A stretch of DNA of 64,000 bases from CAWBLP01 sp963789495. GTDB lineage: Bacteria; Pseudomonadota; Alphaproteobacteria; Acetobacterales; Acetobacteraceae. A program made the position numbers and the translations under genes. Position 1 is the stretch's first letter; each line of letters opens with the position of its first letter. Below are positions 1 through 8,060 of this stretch, piece after piece. The notes beneath the pieces were generated by a model. The model was not told where the DNA came from. It did not search any database and saw only the letters and a program-made list of their open reading frames with translations. The DNA is taken from contig CAWBLP010000028.1 of NCBI GenBank assembly GCA_963789495.1, forward strand, positions 1-64,000, read 5' to 3'.

Positions 1-456
1 CTGAGTTCCACTGTCAACATCCTTCCGGCCCCTCCATGCCCCGCACGGACATCGAGAAGGCCTATCAGGACCGGTACACTTTGGCGCCGCCATCACGGCG
101 CCGGCTCAACACCGGTTCAGTGGTACCGTCCGACGCCGCTGTTTATAGATTTGGCCGACGGCGAAGTCGAGCATCCGGTGGTGCGGACCCATCCCGAGAC
201 CGGGCGCAAGTGCCTGTATGTCAACCCGGCGTTTACCGTCAGGTTCAAGGACATGACCGAGCAGGAAAGCGCGCCGCTGATGCGTTTCCTCTATGACCAC
301 TGCCGGCGCGAGGAATTCACCTGCCGCTTCCGCTGGGAGGTCAACTCGGTCGCGTTCTGGGACAACCGCTGCGTCCAGCACTTCGCACTGAACGACTACA
401 ACGGCCAGCGTCGGATTATGCACCGGGTGACTGTCGATGGCGACCGGCCGGTCTGA
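1..456 (+). pseudogene. TauD/TfdA-family dioxygenase, C-terminal remnant
   Basis: The frame from about residue 50 of this stretch reads as the C-terminal third of a TauD/TfdA Fe(II)/2-oxoglutarate dioxygenase. Visible are the segment VVRTHPETGRK, then the strand ending in SVAFWDNRCVQHFALNDY, which carries the distal iron-binding His of the family, and the closing R-x-M-H-R-V-T-V-x-G-D-R-P segment. The frame is open to the window edge, but residues before position 150 do not resemble the family, so the N-terminal half with the H-x-D motif is missing or lies across a rearrangement. The only start inside is a TTG at 151. The gene ends normally with TGA, just before the phage-like element. Family assignment is firm; substrate unknown. 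Confidence 0.65.
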
Positions 457-1118
457 CGTCCTACGCAGGCCCCACCCATTGGCCAGAGATAATTTCGGCG
501 CAACTGCGACGGACAGCACAAGCTACAGTCATGGCCATGCTGGAGACCATGACAGGGCCTAACGGCCGCCGTCAGAATGACACACGAGGATTTCCTTCGC
601 GACGCGCTGGCGGGTCGCGAAGGAGAGTGGAGGCTTGGATACCCTCTTGCACCATGCCTCTCTCCTGTGCGCCGTCCGGGCCGCACGGTTGATCGCTCTC
701 CTCGTAGGCCGCCGCGACGTGCGACGTGCCAACGATGGTCGGGCGGAGATCTCCACAATCTTCCGATTCCAGGATCCGAATTCATCGCCAGCTTATTGTC
801 GGCGAGAACGTATGCCCGCTTTTTCGCGTCAGACCAGCCACGGGCAATAACCACGGGCGCCTCGGTCATCCCTAGCCTGCGAGCAGCAAGCACCCGGGCA
901 TGGCCCGCGATGATGCCGCCTCCCTCGTCGACGAGCACCGGCATGGTCCAGCCCCATTCGGAGATCGAGGCAGCGATTTGCGCGATCTGCTGGTCGGAGT
1001 GAGTCCGCGCATTCCGCGCGTAGGGGACCAGCTTGTCGAGCGAGGCGCGTTCTATCGCGTCCACGGGCCCGATGGATTTCGGGGCGTCGGCAGTCCGGCG
1101 AGCGGCACGGGTCGCCAT
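396..1118 (-). pseudogene. ParB-like nuclease-domain protein, truncated (phage-type)
   Basis: Residues 15-112 form a clear ParB/Srx-like domain of the type found at the N-terminus of phage-associated DNA methyltransferases: YARNARTHSDQQIAQIAASI, then GIIAGHARVLAARRLGM and AYVLADNKLAMNS. Beyond this the protein turns into Arg/Pro-rich sequence with no family resemblance and runs into the neighbouring dioxygenase remnant, so the methylase part is missing or out of frame. The ATG overlaps the stop of an 18-codon frame (1118-1174), whose own ATG lies inside the small-terminase gene. Loss of homology falls at about position 780. It belongs with the terminase as part of a phage-like packaging module. 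Confidence 0.6.
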
Positions 1119-1160
1119 CAGTGCACCCGGCCGGGGATTGGCGGGGCATTATCGAGAAAA

Positions 1161-1712
1161 TCATCCAGCGACATCGGCTTCTCTCCTGCGCCAGGCAGTT
1201 TCTGGCGGCCGCGCTTTGCGGGCACCTTGGCCGGCGCGGAGGGGCTTGGAGCCGCGGACGGCAAGCGGCCCATTGGCGGCATAGAGCCGCGGCCGCGCCA
1301 CCGGCGTGAAGCCGAGCTGCTCCGCCGATTTCAGGACGATCGCGGCCTGGCGGTTCAGAATGGACAGCAGCGGCGATGGGATCGGCGGGGCGTCGCTGTT
1401 CGGGTCCCGCGACTGCAGCAGGAGGAGGCTCGAACGCTGCAGCCTTTCCCGAGCCTGCCGGTGCACGTCATAGGCGATCACCCACACCGCCAGTGCCGAG
1501 GCATCGATCCGACGGAGGATGCCAGGCGGGGCGTTCTCGATTGCGCTTTGCCAAAGCGCCCGCTGCTCGGCCGTGAAGTCCGCCGGCGCCTCCGGCAGGC
1601 CCGATGGCGGCTCGGCCGCCGCCCGCCGGCGCAGCTTCTCCGTCCGAAGGTGGCTCGGATCGCCATGGAGCTCGTGCAAACTTGTCGGTTTCGGCTTGCG
1701 ACCACGCGGCAT
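1161..1712 (-). CDS. phage terminase small subunit, P27 family
   Basis: A 183-residue protein beginning MPRGRKPKPTSLHELHGDPS, the characteristic basic start of P27-family small terminases, followed by the family's helical region with a QRALWQSAIENAPPGILRRI segment and the central helices around residues 75-145. Small terminases recognise the phage or satellite packaging site and hand DNA to the large terminase, which is not present in this window. The tail after about residue 160 is basic and weakly conserved. An 18-codon frame with a good ribosome site (AGGAG) starts inside the 3' end and links this gene to the ParB-domain gene. In phage satellites a lone small terminase redirects packaging; that role here is an inference. 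Confidence 0.8.
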   Translation of the reverse strand: MPRGRKPKPTSLHELHGDPSHLRTEKLRRRAAAEPPSGLPEAPADFTAEQRALWQSAIENAPPGILRRIDASALAVWVIAYDVHRQARERLQRSSLLLLQSRDPNSDAPPIPSPLLSILNRQAAIVLKSAEQLGFTPVARPRLYAANGPLAVRGSKPLRAGQGARKARPPETAWRRREADVAG

Positions 1713-1739
1713 GGGAACGGCCTCCTCGGAAAGCTCATA

Positions 1740-2157
1740 GCATAGCCCCCTTTATTCCTATTTTCCCGCGCGCGTAAATCAACTCCCCCGCCGGTTCCCG
1801 CCCCCCGGCCAGACTTTTGACCCCCCACCCCTCCTGGGTGGGATTGTGGCCCGTGAGGCGAAGCGGATTCTCTCTAGGCGGGCGCGCGGCATCTGAGAAG
1901 GTCTGGCGCAGGCCAGCCTGCATCCCAACTGCGCGATTCCCGGGAAAAGCGGAAGCTTTGGACGGCGCCGCTGAGCACGATCAACAGCACCATCGCCCGA
2001 TTGGGCATTCCAATAGCTGCCAGGGGGGCCGCGATTCACCGGCAGCATTCACCTGCCGATCGTTGATGCCGGTTCGCCGAAACGGCTGGACGTGGATCGG
2101 TGATTGCCCAGGGCACGGAATCGCCGCCTGCGCTGACTGCAACTCATCGCGAAGTAG
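1740..2157 (-). other. gene-free stretch, probably the decayed 3' part of the next gene
   Basis: No intact gene is visible. On the minus strand, directly after the TAA that ends the 2158-2772 frame, the same frame stays open for about 60 more codons and begins LLRDELQSAQAAIPCPGQSP. It then stops, and a sister frame (near 1870-2000) continues with a plausible protein-like segment. This looks like the C-terminal part of one ancestral protein broken by a stop and a frameshift. No RNA, repeat or promoter stands out. Confidence 0.35.
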
Positions 2158-2772
2158 TTAGGCCGCGTCGAACTTGCGGGCGGTTATCGTCCCGGCTCGC
2201 ATCTGCGCCACGAGTGAATCCGAACGTCGCGCGCGCCGCACGGTATTGTTCGGTTGATCCGGATCAGGCCCATCCTCGATTTCGACGTCGGCTTCGAGCA
2301 ATCGCCCGCTGCGTCGCCTGCCACGCGCCGGCCGGAGCCGCAGCTCTGGGCCGTAGTCTCGACCGTGCCGTACGCCATCATTGCTCCCGACGGGCGCCGC
2401 TCGGGAGACCTTGGCGAGATCGTCGGCTGCACGCGCGGAGCAAATGCGCGCGATGAGGGCCGCGGGTGGTTCGTCCGGGTTGGGATTGGTCGGCTGGTCG
2501 TCGGTCGACCCGGCCAGACGTCGCGTTCCAGGCGCACGCGGGTCCACGCACCAGGGCAGTAGCACAGCGTCCTCCGGTGCCTCGAAACGGCCAAGCCGCG
2601 CACAGACGATCCGGATGCGGTAGCCTTGATCGCCTGCCCGACGGACGCGCCTGACTTCGAGGACCCGAAAAACGACCCGCCCCTTCGGCGACGTCATCAA
2701 GGCGCCGACGGCCGGCTCATTGCCGGAATATCTGGCGCGCAGGACAAGTGTCAGTTGGTCTCGCTTGTTCAT
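2158..2772 (-). pseudogene. hypothetical phage-like protein, probably truncated by a stop
   Basis: The start chosen is the ATG of MNKRDQLTLVLRARYSG; the frame is open a little further upstream without a better start. Residues 1-75 look like a compact beta-rich domain, followed by an acidic/basic linker and a C-terminal helix with RRARRSDSLVAQMRAGTI. I do not recognise a named family. The protein ends in TAA exactly where the helical segment should continue, and in-frame readable sequence follows the stop, so a nonsense mutation is likely. It sits between the primase and small terminase of the integrated element, a position where satellites and phages often carry small regulatory or packaging genes. 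Function unknown. Confidence 0.45.
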
Positions 2773-2912
2773 TGTTGGGATCGCCGCTCGCCAAACGCCC
2801 CGCCCCATCCCGGCCGCTGGGGGTCTCCGTCACGACAGGAAACCATTGAATTCACTGGAGTTTTTCGAGGCCCGCGACGAAGGACGTCGGGCCGGCAGCG
2901 TCGAAGGCGCCC

Positions 2913-3057
2913 GAATGACGCATGACGCACATGACGCAGGTGACACATTTTCCTTATAAGCGCCCTACGCTCCCCGGTCCCTCCTACCAGTACCCCTCTC
3001 ACCAATCCCCTCCATGGCCTAGGTAAGCAAGTGCGTCATGTGCGTCATGCGTCATTC
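2913..3057. repeat. 26-bp inverted repeat built of ATGACGC units
   Basis: A perfect 26-bp inverted repeat has one arm at 2913-2938 and the other at 3032-3057, separated by 93 bases. Each arm contains three iterations of ATGACGC. The right arm overlaps the last codons of the VapE-type gene (its stop at 3045). Iterated short units beside a primase-helicase resemble iteron-type replication origin sites; that function is an inference. Confidence 0.6.
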
Positions 3058-4898
3058 TTCGCACCCCGAGGAATCCATGGACGGGTCGCACCTGTTCGCT
3101 TGCCACGAACCCAGTCCAGCCGTTCGAGTGCCGCGCCGATTCGCCGCTGGTCAGCCGTTCCGAGCCTGGGCGTATCGATCCGAAGTGCTTTTTTCGCGAC
3201 CTCGGTGACGGTTGTCTCGCTCTTGCCCGTGAGGAATCCGGAAATGGATTCTTCCCAGGCATCCGCTTCATATCTCGCGTCCTGCTCTGGACGGATGTGC
3301 GTCGTCTCGAATGAACGGTCAGGCCACCACTGTGTCCGCTTCCGGTAGAGCGCGACCGCCTCGGCCAGGAGCTGATCGCGATCCCGCGCGAGTGCTTCAA
3401 CATCGATGGTCCCGCATTTCACCGGCCAAAAGCGGCGCCCACCGGTCTCGTCTCGCAGATATGTCGACTTGTTGGTTGTTCCGACGAAGACGCACTGGCG
3501 TGGTTCGATCACGTCCTTGCGGCCATAGCTTGGTCGGTAACGCTCCACCTGTCGCGTGACGAATGCCTTCAACGCCGCGGCTTCGGCCCGGTCCAATGCT
3601 GACAACTCCGCGACTTCGATCAGCCATTTCCCATTGAGGTGCTGGGAAACATCTTTGCCACTACCTCGAATGTCCGGCAGGCTGTCCGAAAACCATTGAC
3701 CGGCAAGTGTCGCGCACGCGGCGGACTTCTGCGTCCCCTGTTCTCCTTCTAGAACGATCATGTAATCCGCCTTGCAGCCGGGTTTGAACACACGTGCCAC
3801 CATCGCGATCGGAAACATTTGTCCGATACCGTCAGTGTAGGCCGTCTTTTCCGCCCCGAGATAAACGTGCAGCCAGCCCGACAGGCGGCTTTTTCCGTCC
3901 CATCGCAAACAGTTCAGGTAATCACGCACCGGATGGAATTTTTGTTCGCCCGCACGAAGGTCAACCGCCGAGTGCACGGTGTCTTTTGTGACCGATGTGA
4001 GACCGGCAAGCTGAAGCCATTCCTGGACGGCGGTCACATCCTCGTCGCGGACCGGACGAGGGGCGGAGTGCGACGTGGACCCCGGCAACGGCTTCATCAG
4101 CAGAGCGGCACGCAGCATCTCGTCGTACGCGAACCGGTCCCGCAATTCTGGCGCCTCCCGCAGCGCCACCATTGCGTTTGCCAGGTTGGATCGCAGGTTG
4201 CCTTCGCTGTTACGCTGGCAATGGCTCAGCCATGGAAGCTGCCCGGCCTTGTTCCAGATGCGTTGCAGTTCCCGGCCACCGTTCGGGTTGCCCTTCTCTC
4301 GCCACCAGTCCGTCGTTTCCGGATCGACGCGGAGGGCCTCGACCATGTCGTCGTACGTCCTCCCGGCTGATCGCAGAGCAACCCCTTTGCGGAATGCGAT
4401 GGCGCTGCGGGAAGAATCGGCGCGACCGGATGCCCGCGTGACAGTGCCTTTGCCGATGAAGGCCGGACCGGCTTCGTGGATCAGCCAAGTCAGCACCTCA
4501 AGCGTGATGGGCCGCAAGTCGATCGGGCTGCCGGGCAGGTGCTGATCGGTCAGCGCGAAATACCGGCCGTCGAGATACAGCTCGATACTCGGCACGTGGT
4601 CGCCCTTGCCACGGGCCCATTTCCGACCCGACCCTTCGCCGGGCTTCTTTCCCATGACCGCGCGCAACGAAACCAGTTCCGCCGCGGCAAAGGTGAAGAA
4701 CACCTTGGCGCCGGTGCCGGATGGCGAAATCTCAGTGTAGGAGGCGATCCTGGCCACGACCTCGGCAGCCCACGGTTCCAGGGTCCCGTCCGCTTCACGG
4801 CAGGTGTCGAGATCGATCCCCCCGATAGCCCGGCCATCGCCAAGAACTCCGAGTTGCAGCCCAATCCCGCCGCCGGAGCCGTTGACCAGACGTGGCAC
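3045..4898 (-). CDS. VapE-family primase-helicase with truncated/frameshifted primase-polymerase start
   Basis: The 617-residue frame has the end of a bifunctional primase-polymerase domain (GGIDLDTCREADGTLEPWAA, SYTEISPSGTGAKVFF) and then a virulence-associated-E helicase domain from about residue 290. The Walker A-like loop is LEGEQGTQKSAA, followed by LIEVAELSALDRAE and VFVGTTNKSTYLRDETGGRRF. Such proteins replicate phage satellites and integrative islands. The GTG at 4898 is not the true start: the same frame continues upstream with KVTKVPYSPR and TWGTRAEAEA to a stop at 5022, while another frame upstream gives EHVRWVTWRNEF. One extra base near 5008 separates these halves, so the gene really extends to about 5099 and is frameshifted. 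It may therefore be inactive. Confidence 0.75.
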   Translation of the reverse strand: MPRLVNGSGGGIGLQLGVLGDGRAIGGIDLDTCREADGTLEPWAAEVVARIASYTEISPSGTGAKVFFTFAAAELVSLRAVMGKKPGEGSGRKWARGKGDHVPSIELYLDGRYFALTDQHLPGSPIDLRPITLEVLTWLIHEAGPAFIGKGTVTRASGRADSSRSAIAFRKGVALRSAGRTYDDMVEALRVDPETTDWWREKGNPNGGRELQRIWNKAGQLPWLSHCQRNSEGNLRSNLANAMVALREAPELRDRFAYDEMLRAALLMKPLPGSTSHSAPRPVRDEDVTAVQEWLQLAGLTSVTKDTVHSAVDLRAGEQKFHPVRDYLNCLRWDGKSRLSGWLHVYLGAEKTAYTDGIGQMFPIAMVARVFKPGCKADYMIVLEGEQGTQKSAACATLAGQWFSDSLPDIRGSGKDVSQHLNGKWLIEVAELSALDRAEAAALKAFVTRQVERYRPSYGRKDVIEPRQCVFVGTTNKSTYLRDETGGRRFWPVKCGTIDVEALARDRDQLLAEAVALYRKRTQWWPDRSFETTHIRPEQDARYEADAWEESISGFLTGKSETTVTEVAKKALRIDTPRLGTADQRRIGAALERLDWVRGKRTGATRPWIPRGAKNDA

Positions 4899-5370
4899 GG
4901 CCGCTTCTGCTTCAGCTCGTGTTCCCCACGTTCTGGAATCGTCCGCTTTGGCCCTGCGATCATTGCGCGGCGAATATGGGACTTTGGTAACTTTGCCGTT
5001 CCGTGAACTCGTTCCGCCAGGTCACCCAGCGGACGTGCTCGCCCAGAGTGATCAGGGCCAGCCCCGCGTCGGCGTCCTTGTCGCCAGACCGTTGCTCAAC
5101 CAAGGCCGCTGGCCAACCGCAGCCACCCGGTGAGTGCGAGAAGCAGCAGCAGTTCAGCCAATACCGGATCGATGCGCCTCACGGTCCCATCTTCCCCGGC
5201 GTGCGGTCGGCTCCCAGAGCGGGTCGGGGTTCTGATCGGCGCGCCCGCTGGCTGTTCGGGATGACGTAGCAGTCCAACGTGGAGCGGCACGTACATGCGT
5301 TCGGGCGAAACATGGTTCGTCCCCGGTTTCGGTCAGCGACGGTCTCGGGGTCGGCCATGAACCCACGCCC

Positions 5371-5610
5371 TCAGGCCACGAATCGCGCTTGTGCCGCGCT
5401 ACGGACCCTCGGCCTCTCGGCAATCCAGGCCTGGAGATCCTCGAGGAAATAGAACACACGCCCGCGCTTTACGAACGGTGGACCGTTTCCGAGCGAACGC
5501 ATGATGGCCAAGGTCTTCGGGCTTAGCCCCAGGAACCGTGCCCAATTCTCCGTATCCAGCCGGCCGTCCGGGTAAATCACCACCTTTACCCTCTCCATCT
5601 CGATCTGCAT
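5371..5610 (-). CDS. AlpA-like helix-turn-helix regulator / excisionase
   Basis: A protein of about 79 residues starting at MQIEMERVKVVIYPDGR; an upstream ATG would add 20 poorly conserved residues. The middle has a MerR/AlpA-type winged-helix reading WARFLGLSPKTLAIMRSLG, followed by the wing-like GPPFVKRGRVFYF and a final helix LEDLQAWIAERPRV. Proteins of this kind act as excisionases or as activators of integrase and replication genes in satellites and prophages. It sits upstream of the primase-helicase on the same strand and is divergent from the integrase side. The 270 bases between it and the primase hold only the frameshifted start of that gene. Confidence 0.6.
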   Translation of the reverse strand: MQIEMERVKVVIYPDGRLDTENWARFLGLSPKTLAIMRSLGNGPPFVKRGRVFYFLEDLQAWIAERPRVRSAAQARFVA

Positions 5611-5715
5611 CGCGTGGCTCCAGAAAGAACGGGACGAAAACAGTAGGATATAAACTTTCGCGTATTGCAATCACCTACATGTAAGCCATATGGTGCCGCG
5701 TAGTTCCTGGAACTT

Positions 5716-6301
5716 ATGGCACGGGGATTTTCGAAGATGAGGCGCAGCCGGGCTGAAGGGGCTGGGAAGAAGTCGGAGGTCGTCACCGTCCGAACTCGAT
5801 CCGAAACTGAAGTATCTGGCCGAGCTTGCGGCGCGGAAGCACCGCCGCCCGCTGAGCAGTTACATCGAATGGGCGGTCGAGCAGAGCCTGTCGCGGGTGT
5901 GGCTCGATGAGCCATTCAACGGCGAGGGCACGTCCGTGGCCGATGCTGAGCGGAATCAGCATCTGTGGGACCTGGATGAGCCAGATCGGGTGGTGCGGCT
6001 TGCAATCAACTACCCGGACCTGCTGACCCACGAGGAGCAGTTGATCTGGAAACTGGTGCGCGAAAATGGCGTCATATGGAAGGGACGTAATACCGGTGCG
6101 CCGCCCGCATGGACCTGGGAAATAAAGGAAGGATCTGTGATTTGGGAGCGCCTTCGCCAGTATTGGCCGGTTTTCAAGGCGGTGGCCAACGGAACTCAGG
6201 CCTCAACAGCCCTGCCCAGGTGGCAACCGGCTTCACGCTCTCCGGCAAAGCCCGAGGCTGGCGCGTCGACATCCGATCTCGACGACGAAATTCCATTTTG
6301 A
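5716..6301 (+). pseudogene. hypothetical protein with ribbon-helix-helix-like N-terminus, frameshifted
   Basis: Two frames join into one plausible protein. The first, from ATG 5716, gives MARGFSKMRRSRAEGAGKKS and ends in a VTVR strand. The second continues with LDPKLKYLAELAARKHRR, SYIEWAVEQSLSRV and then a C-terminal region ending LDDEIPF at 6301. The join needs removal of one base near 5793. Strand-helix-helix with a basic start suggests a small DNA-binding domain of the kind used by antitoxins, but the C-terminal half (from about residue 70) is not recognised. A downstream GTG at 5897 would give a separate 134-residue protein. It lies 15 bases before the integrase and may be co-transcribed with it. 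Confidence 0.5.
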
Positions 6302-6316
6302 CCAGTCGAGGGGCAA

Positions 6317-7519
6317 ATGACCCGAACCTTTGACAAGATCAATCGAGCCGGGACACGCGCCCTACGGTCGGGCGAACGCCTGAGTGAGCAGGGAATTACG
6401 TACGAACGATTGAGCAATGGTGACGGCCTGTTCTCAATCAACATCATGGTGGATGGAAAGCGTATCCATCGAAGTCTCGGCAGGGAATCAGAGGGCGTCA
6501 CCAGAACCACAGCGGAACAATTTATTTCCAAAGTCCGGAACGATGCGCGGGAAGGCCGACTGCACCTGCCGAAGCGCCGGAAGGTGCCATTAACGCTTGC
6601 TGGGGCCGCGCCGCTTTATCTCGATCGCCTGCTCGAGGAAGGGGGAAAGGAAATTGACCGCAAGAGGCAGCGTCTTCAGCAGTGCCTCCTACCATTCCTG
6701 GGAGAACTCGTGATCGACCAGATCACCAGCTTTGACATCGAACGTTACAAGAAGCATCGCCTCAGCCAGCACATTCAGACCCGCAAAAAGGTGGCGAAAG
6801 GGCAGACATTGCCAATGAATAAGCCGGCCACGGTCAACCGCGAACTGGCGACGCTTTCACACCTGCTCAACAAAGCCGTCGAATGGGGCTGGATCGAGCG
6901 GCAGCCGGCGAAGATACGCAAACTGAAGGAAGACAACGGTAGGATCGTCTACCTGTCCCTCGCCCAGGCGGCGGCTCTATTGGAAGGCGCCAAGTCCGAC
7001 CAAAATCGTCAGATTTACCCCTTCATACTGATTGGGCTGCGGACAGGGATGCGCAAGTCAGAAATCCTGAGTATTCGTCGCGAACACATCGACCTTGGTG
7101 CGAGGTCGATCTATATTCCTGCCGCGAAAGCGGGAGCGCGTACGCAGCCGATCTCTGCTGACCTGGCTTCGTTCCTCATTGACTATATTGACACTCTGCC
7201 GAAGGGCACGCCCTGGCTGTTTCCGTCAGTCGGCGCGTTGCAGGGCCACACCGTGGATGTCCGCAAGGCGTTTGTGCGCGCGGTGACCGCCGCCGGCCTC
7301 GACCCCAAACAGGTCGTCCGCCACACGCTCCGCCACACCGCCATCACGCATCTGGTGCAGGCAGGAGTAGACCTCCCGACCGTCAAGCGCATCAGCGGCC
7401 ATAAGACCATGGCGATGGTCGAGCGGTACGCCCACCAATCTGGTTCCCATATCGCGGAAGCGATGGACAAGCTCGATGACCGCTATCGACCAAGAAAGGG
7501 GGCGGGCGGCGCTGCCTAA
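6317..7519 (+). CDS. tyrosine-type site-specific integrase
   Basis: A 400-residue phage-type integrase. An N-terminal arm-binding/SAM-like region spans roughly residues 85-205 and the catalytic domain follows. Visible catalytic elements are the Arg in RTGMRKSEIL (about residue 246), the H-L-R-H motif in HTLRHTAITH (about 335-338), the His in SGHKTMAMVERY (about 362) and the nucleophilic Tyr in the same segment (about 370). All expected residues are present, so the enzyme may be active. The gene ends about 100 bases from the 3' end of tRNA-Phe, the usual arrangement for elements that integrate into tRNA genes. It is the best preserved gene of the element. Confidence 0.92.
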   Translation: MTRTFDKINRAGTRALRSGERLSEQGITYERLSNGDGLFSINIMVDGKRIHRSLGRESEGVTRTTAEQFISKVRNDAREGRLHLPKRRKVPLTLAGAAPLYLDRLLEEGGKEIDRKRQRLQQCLLPFLGELVIDQITSFDIERYKKHRLSQHIQTRKKVAKGQTLPMNKPATVNRELATLSHLLNKAVEWGWIERQPAKIRKLKEDNGRIVYLSLAQAAALLEGAKSDQNRQIYPFILIGLRTGMRKSEILSIRREHIDLGARSIYIPAAKAGARTQPISADLASFLIDYIDTLPKGTPWLFPSVGALQGHTVDVRKAFVRAVTAAGLDPKQVVRHTLRHTAITHLVQAGVDLPTVKRISGHKTMAMVERYAHQSGSHIAEAMDKLDDRYRPRKGAGGAA

Positions 7520-7615
7520 TGACCTGACTACACAGGAATTACACAATGCCTGGCGCGGCTCAAACAGCGATGAATTTCAGCGCCCCAAAATATGTTGATG
7601 TATCAGGGAGTTACG

Positions 7616-7660
7616 TGGTGCCCAGGGGCGGAATCGAACCACCGACACTGCGATTTTCAG
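7616..7660 (-). other. probable attachment site (tRNA-Phe 3' end)
   Basis: The 3' half of tRNA-Phe directly borders the integrase, which is where tRNA-targeting integrases place their crossover. I searched the left part of the window by eye for a second copy of this sequence in the same orientation and found none. The partner site is either degraded or outside the window. The exact crossover cannot be set from this sequence. Confidence 0.35.
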
Positions 7661-7691
7661 TCGCATGCTCTACCAACTGAGCTACCTGGGC
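7616..7691 (-). tRNA. tRNA-Phe (GAA)
   Basis: The minus strand folds as a complete 76-nt tRNA including an encoded CCA. The acceptor stem pairs GCCCAGG with CCTGGGC, the D-arm reads GCTCAGTTGGTAGAGC, the anticodon stem-loop is GCGA-CTGAAAA-TCGC giving anticodon GAA, and the T-loop is GGTTCGATTCC. The discriminator base is A. The 3' end faces the integrase gene. Confidence 0.97.
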
Positions 7692-7752
7692 AGGGTTAGG
7701 CGGTAGAAGGCCGCAGGCCATACAGGATGCCGGCCGGGTGATCAACCCACCA

Positions 7753-7944
7753 TCATGCGGCATCCGGAGGGACGGGTGGTGGATCGTCATCCAGCTCCGC
7801 CGGCGGCCCGGGAATTCGATACTGGCCGGTCAGCCAGCGGCCGAGATCGACGTCGGCACAGCGCGCGCTGCAGAACGGCAGCGCCTCGGTCGAGGCCGGT
7901 TTGTTGCACACCGGACAACGCGGGATCTTCTTCGTCGTGCTCAT
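7753..7944 (-). CDS. yacG: DNA gyrase inhibitor YacG
   Basis: A 63-residue zinc protein starting MSTTKKIPRCPVCNKP. The zinc site is formed by the C-x2-C near residue 10 and by FCSARCADVDLGRWL, all typical of YacG, which binds GyrB and inhibits DNA gyrase. The tail is acidic and proline-rich. The ATG at 7944 is preferred over an earlier one because the YacG family begins just before the basic KK-x-x-R-C-P motif. It follows the RNase E/G gene on the same strand, a linkage common in alphaproteobacteria. Confidence 0.9.
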   Translation of the reverse strand: MSTTKKIPRCPVCNKPASTEALPFCSARCADVDLGRWLTGQYRIPGPPAELDDDPPPVPPDAA

Positions 7945-8060
7945 CCTGGATCCACACACTCAGGGCTGCATGAGATTTCCGGATACATCAAGCCAGGCCA
8001 CGGGATCATGCAACCCGGCAGGCTGCCTCTGCTGGTTGCCTCGCACCAGATTGCGCCGGT

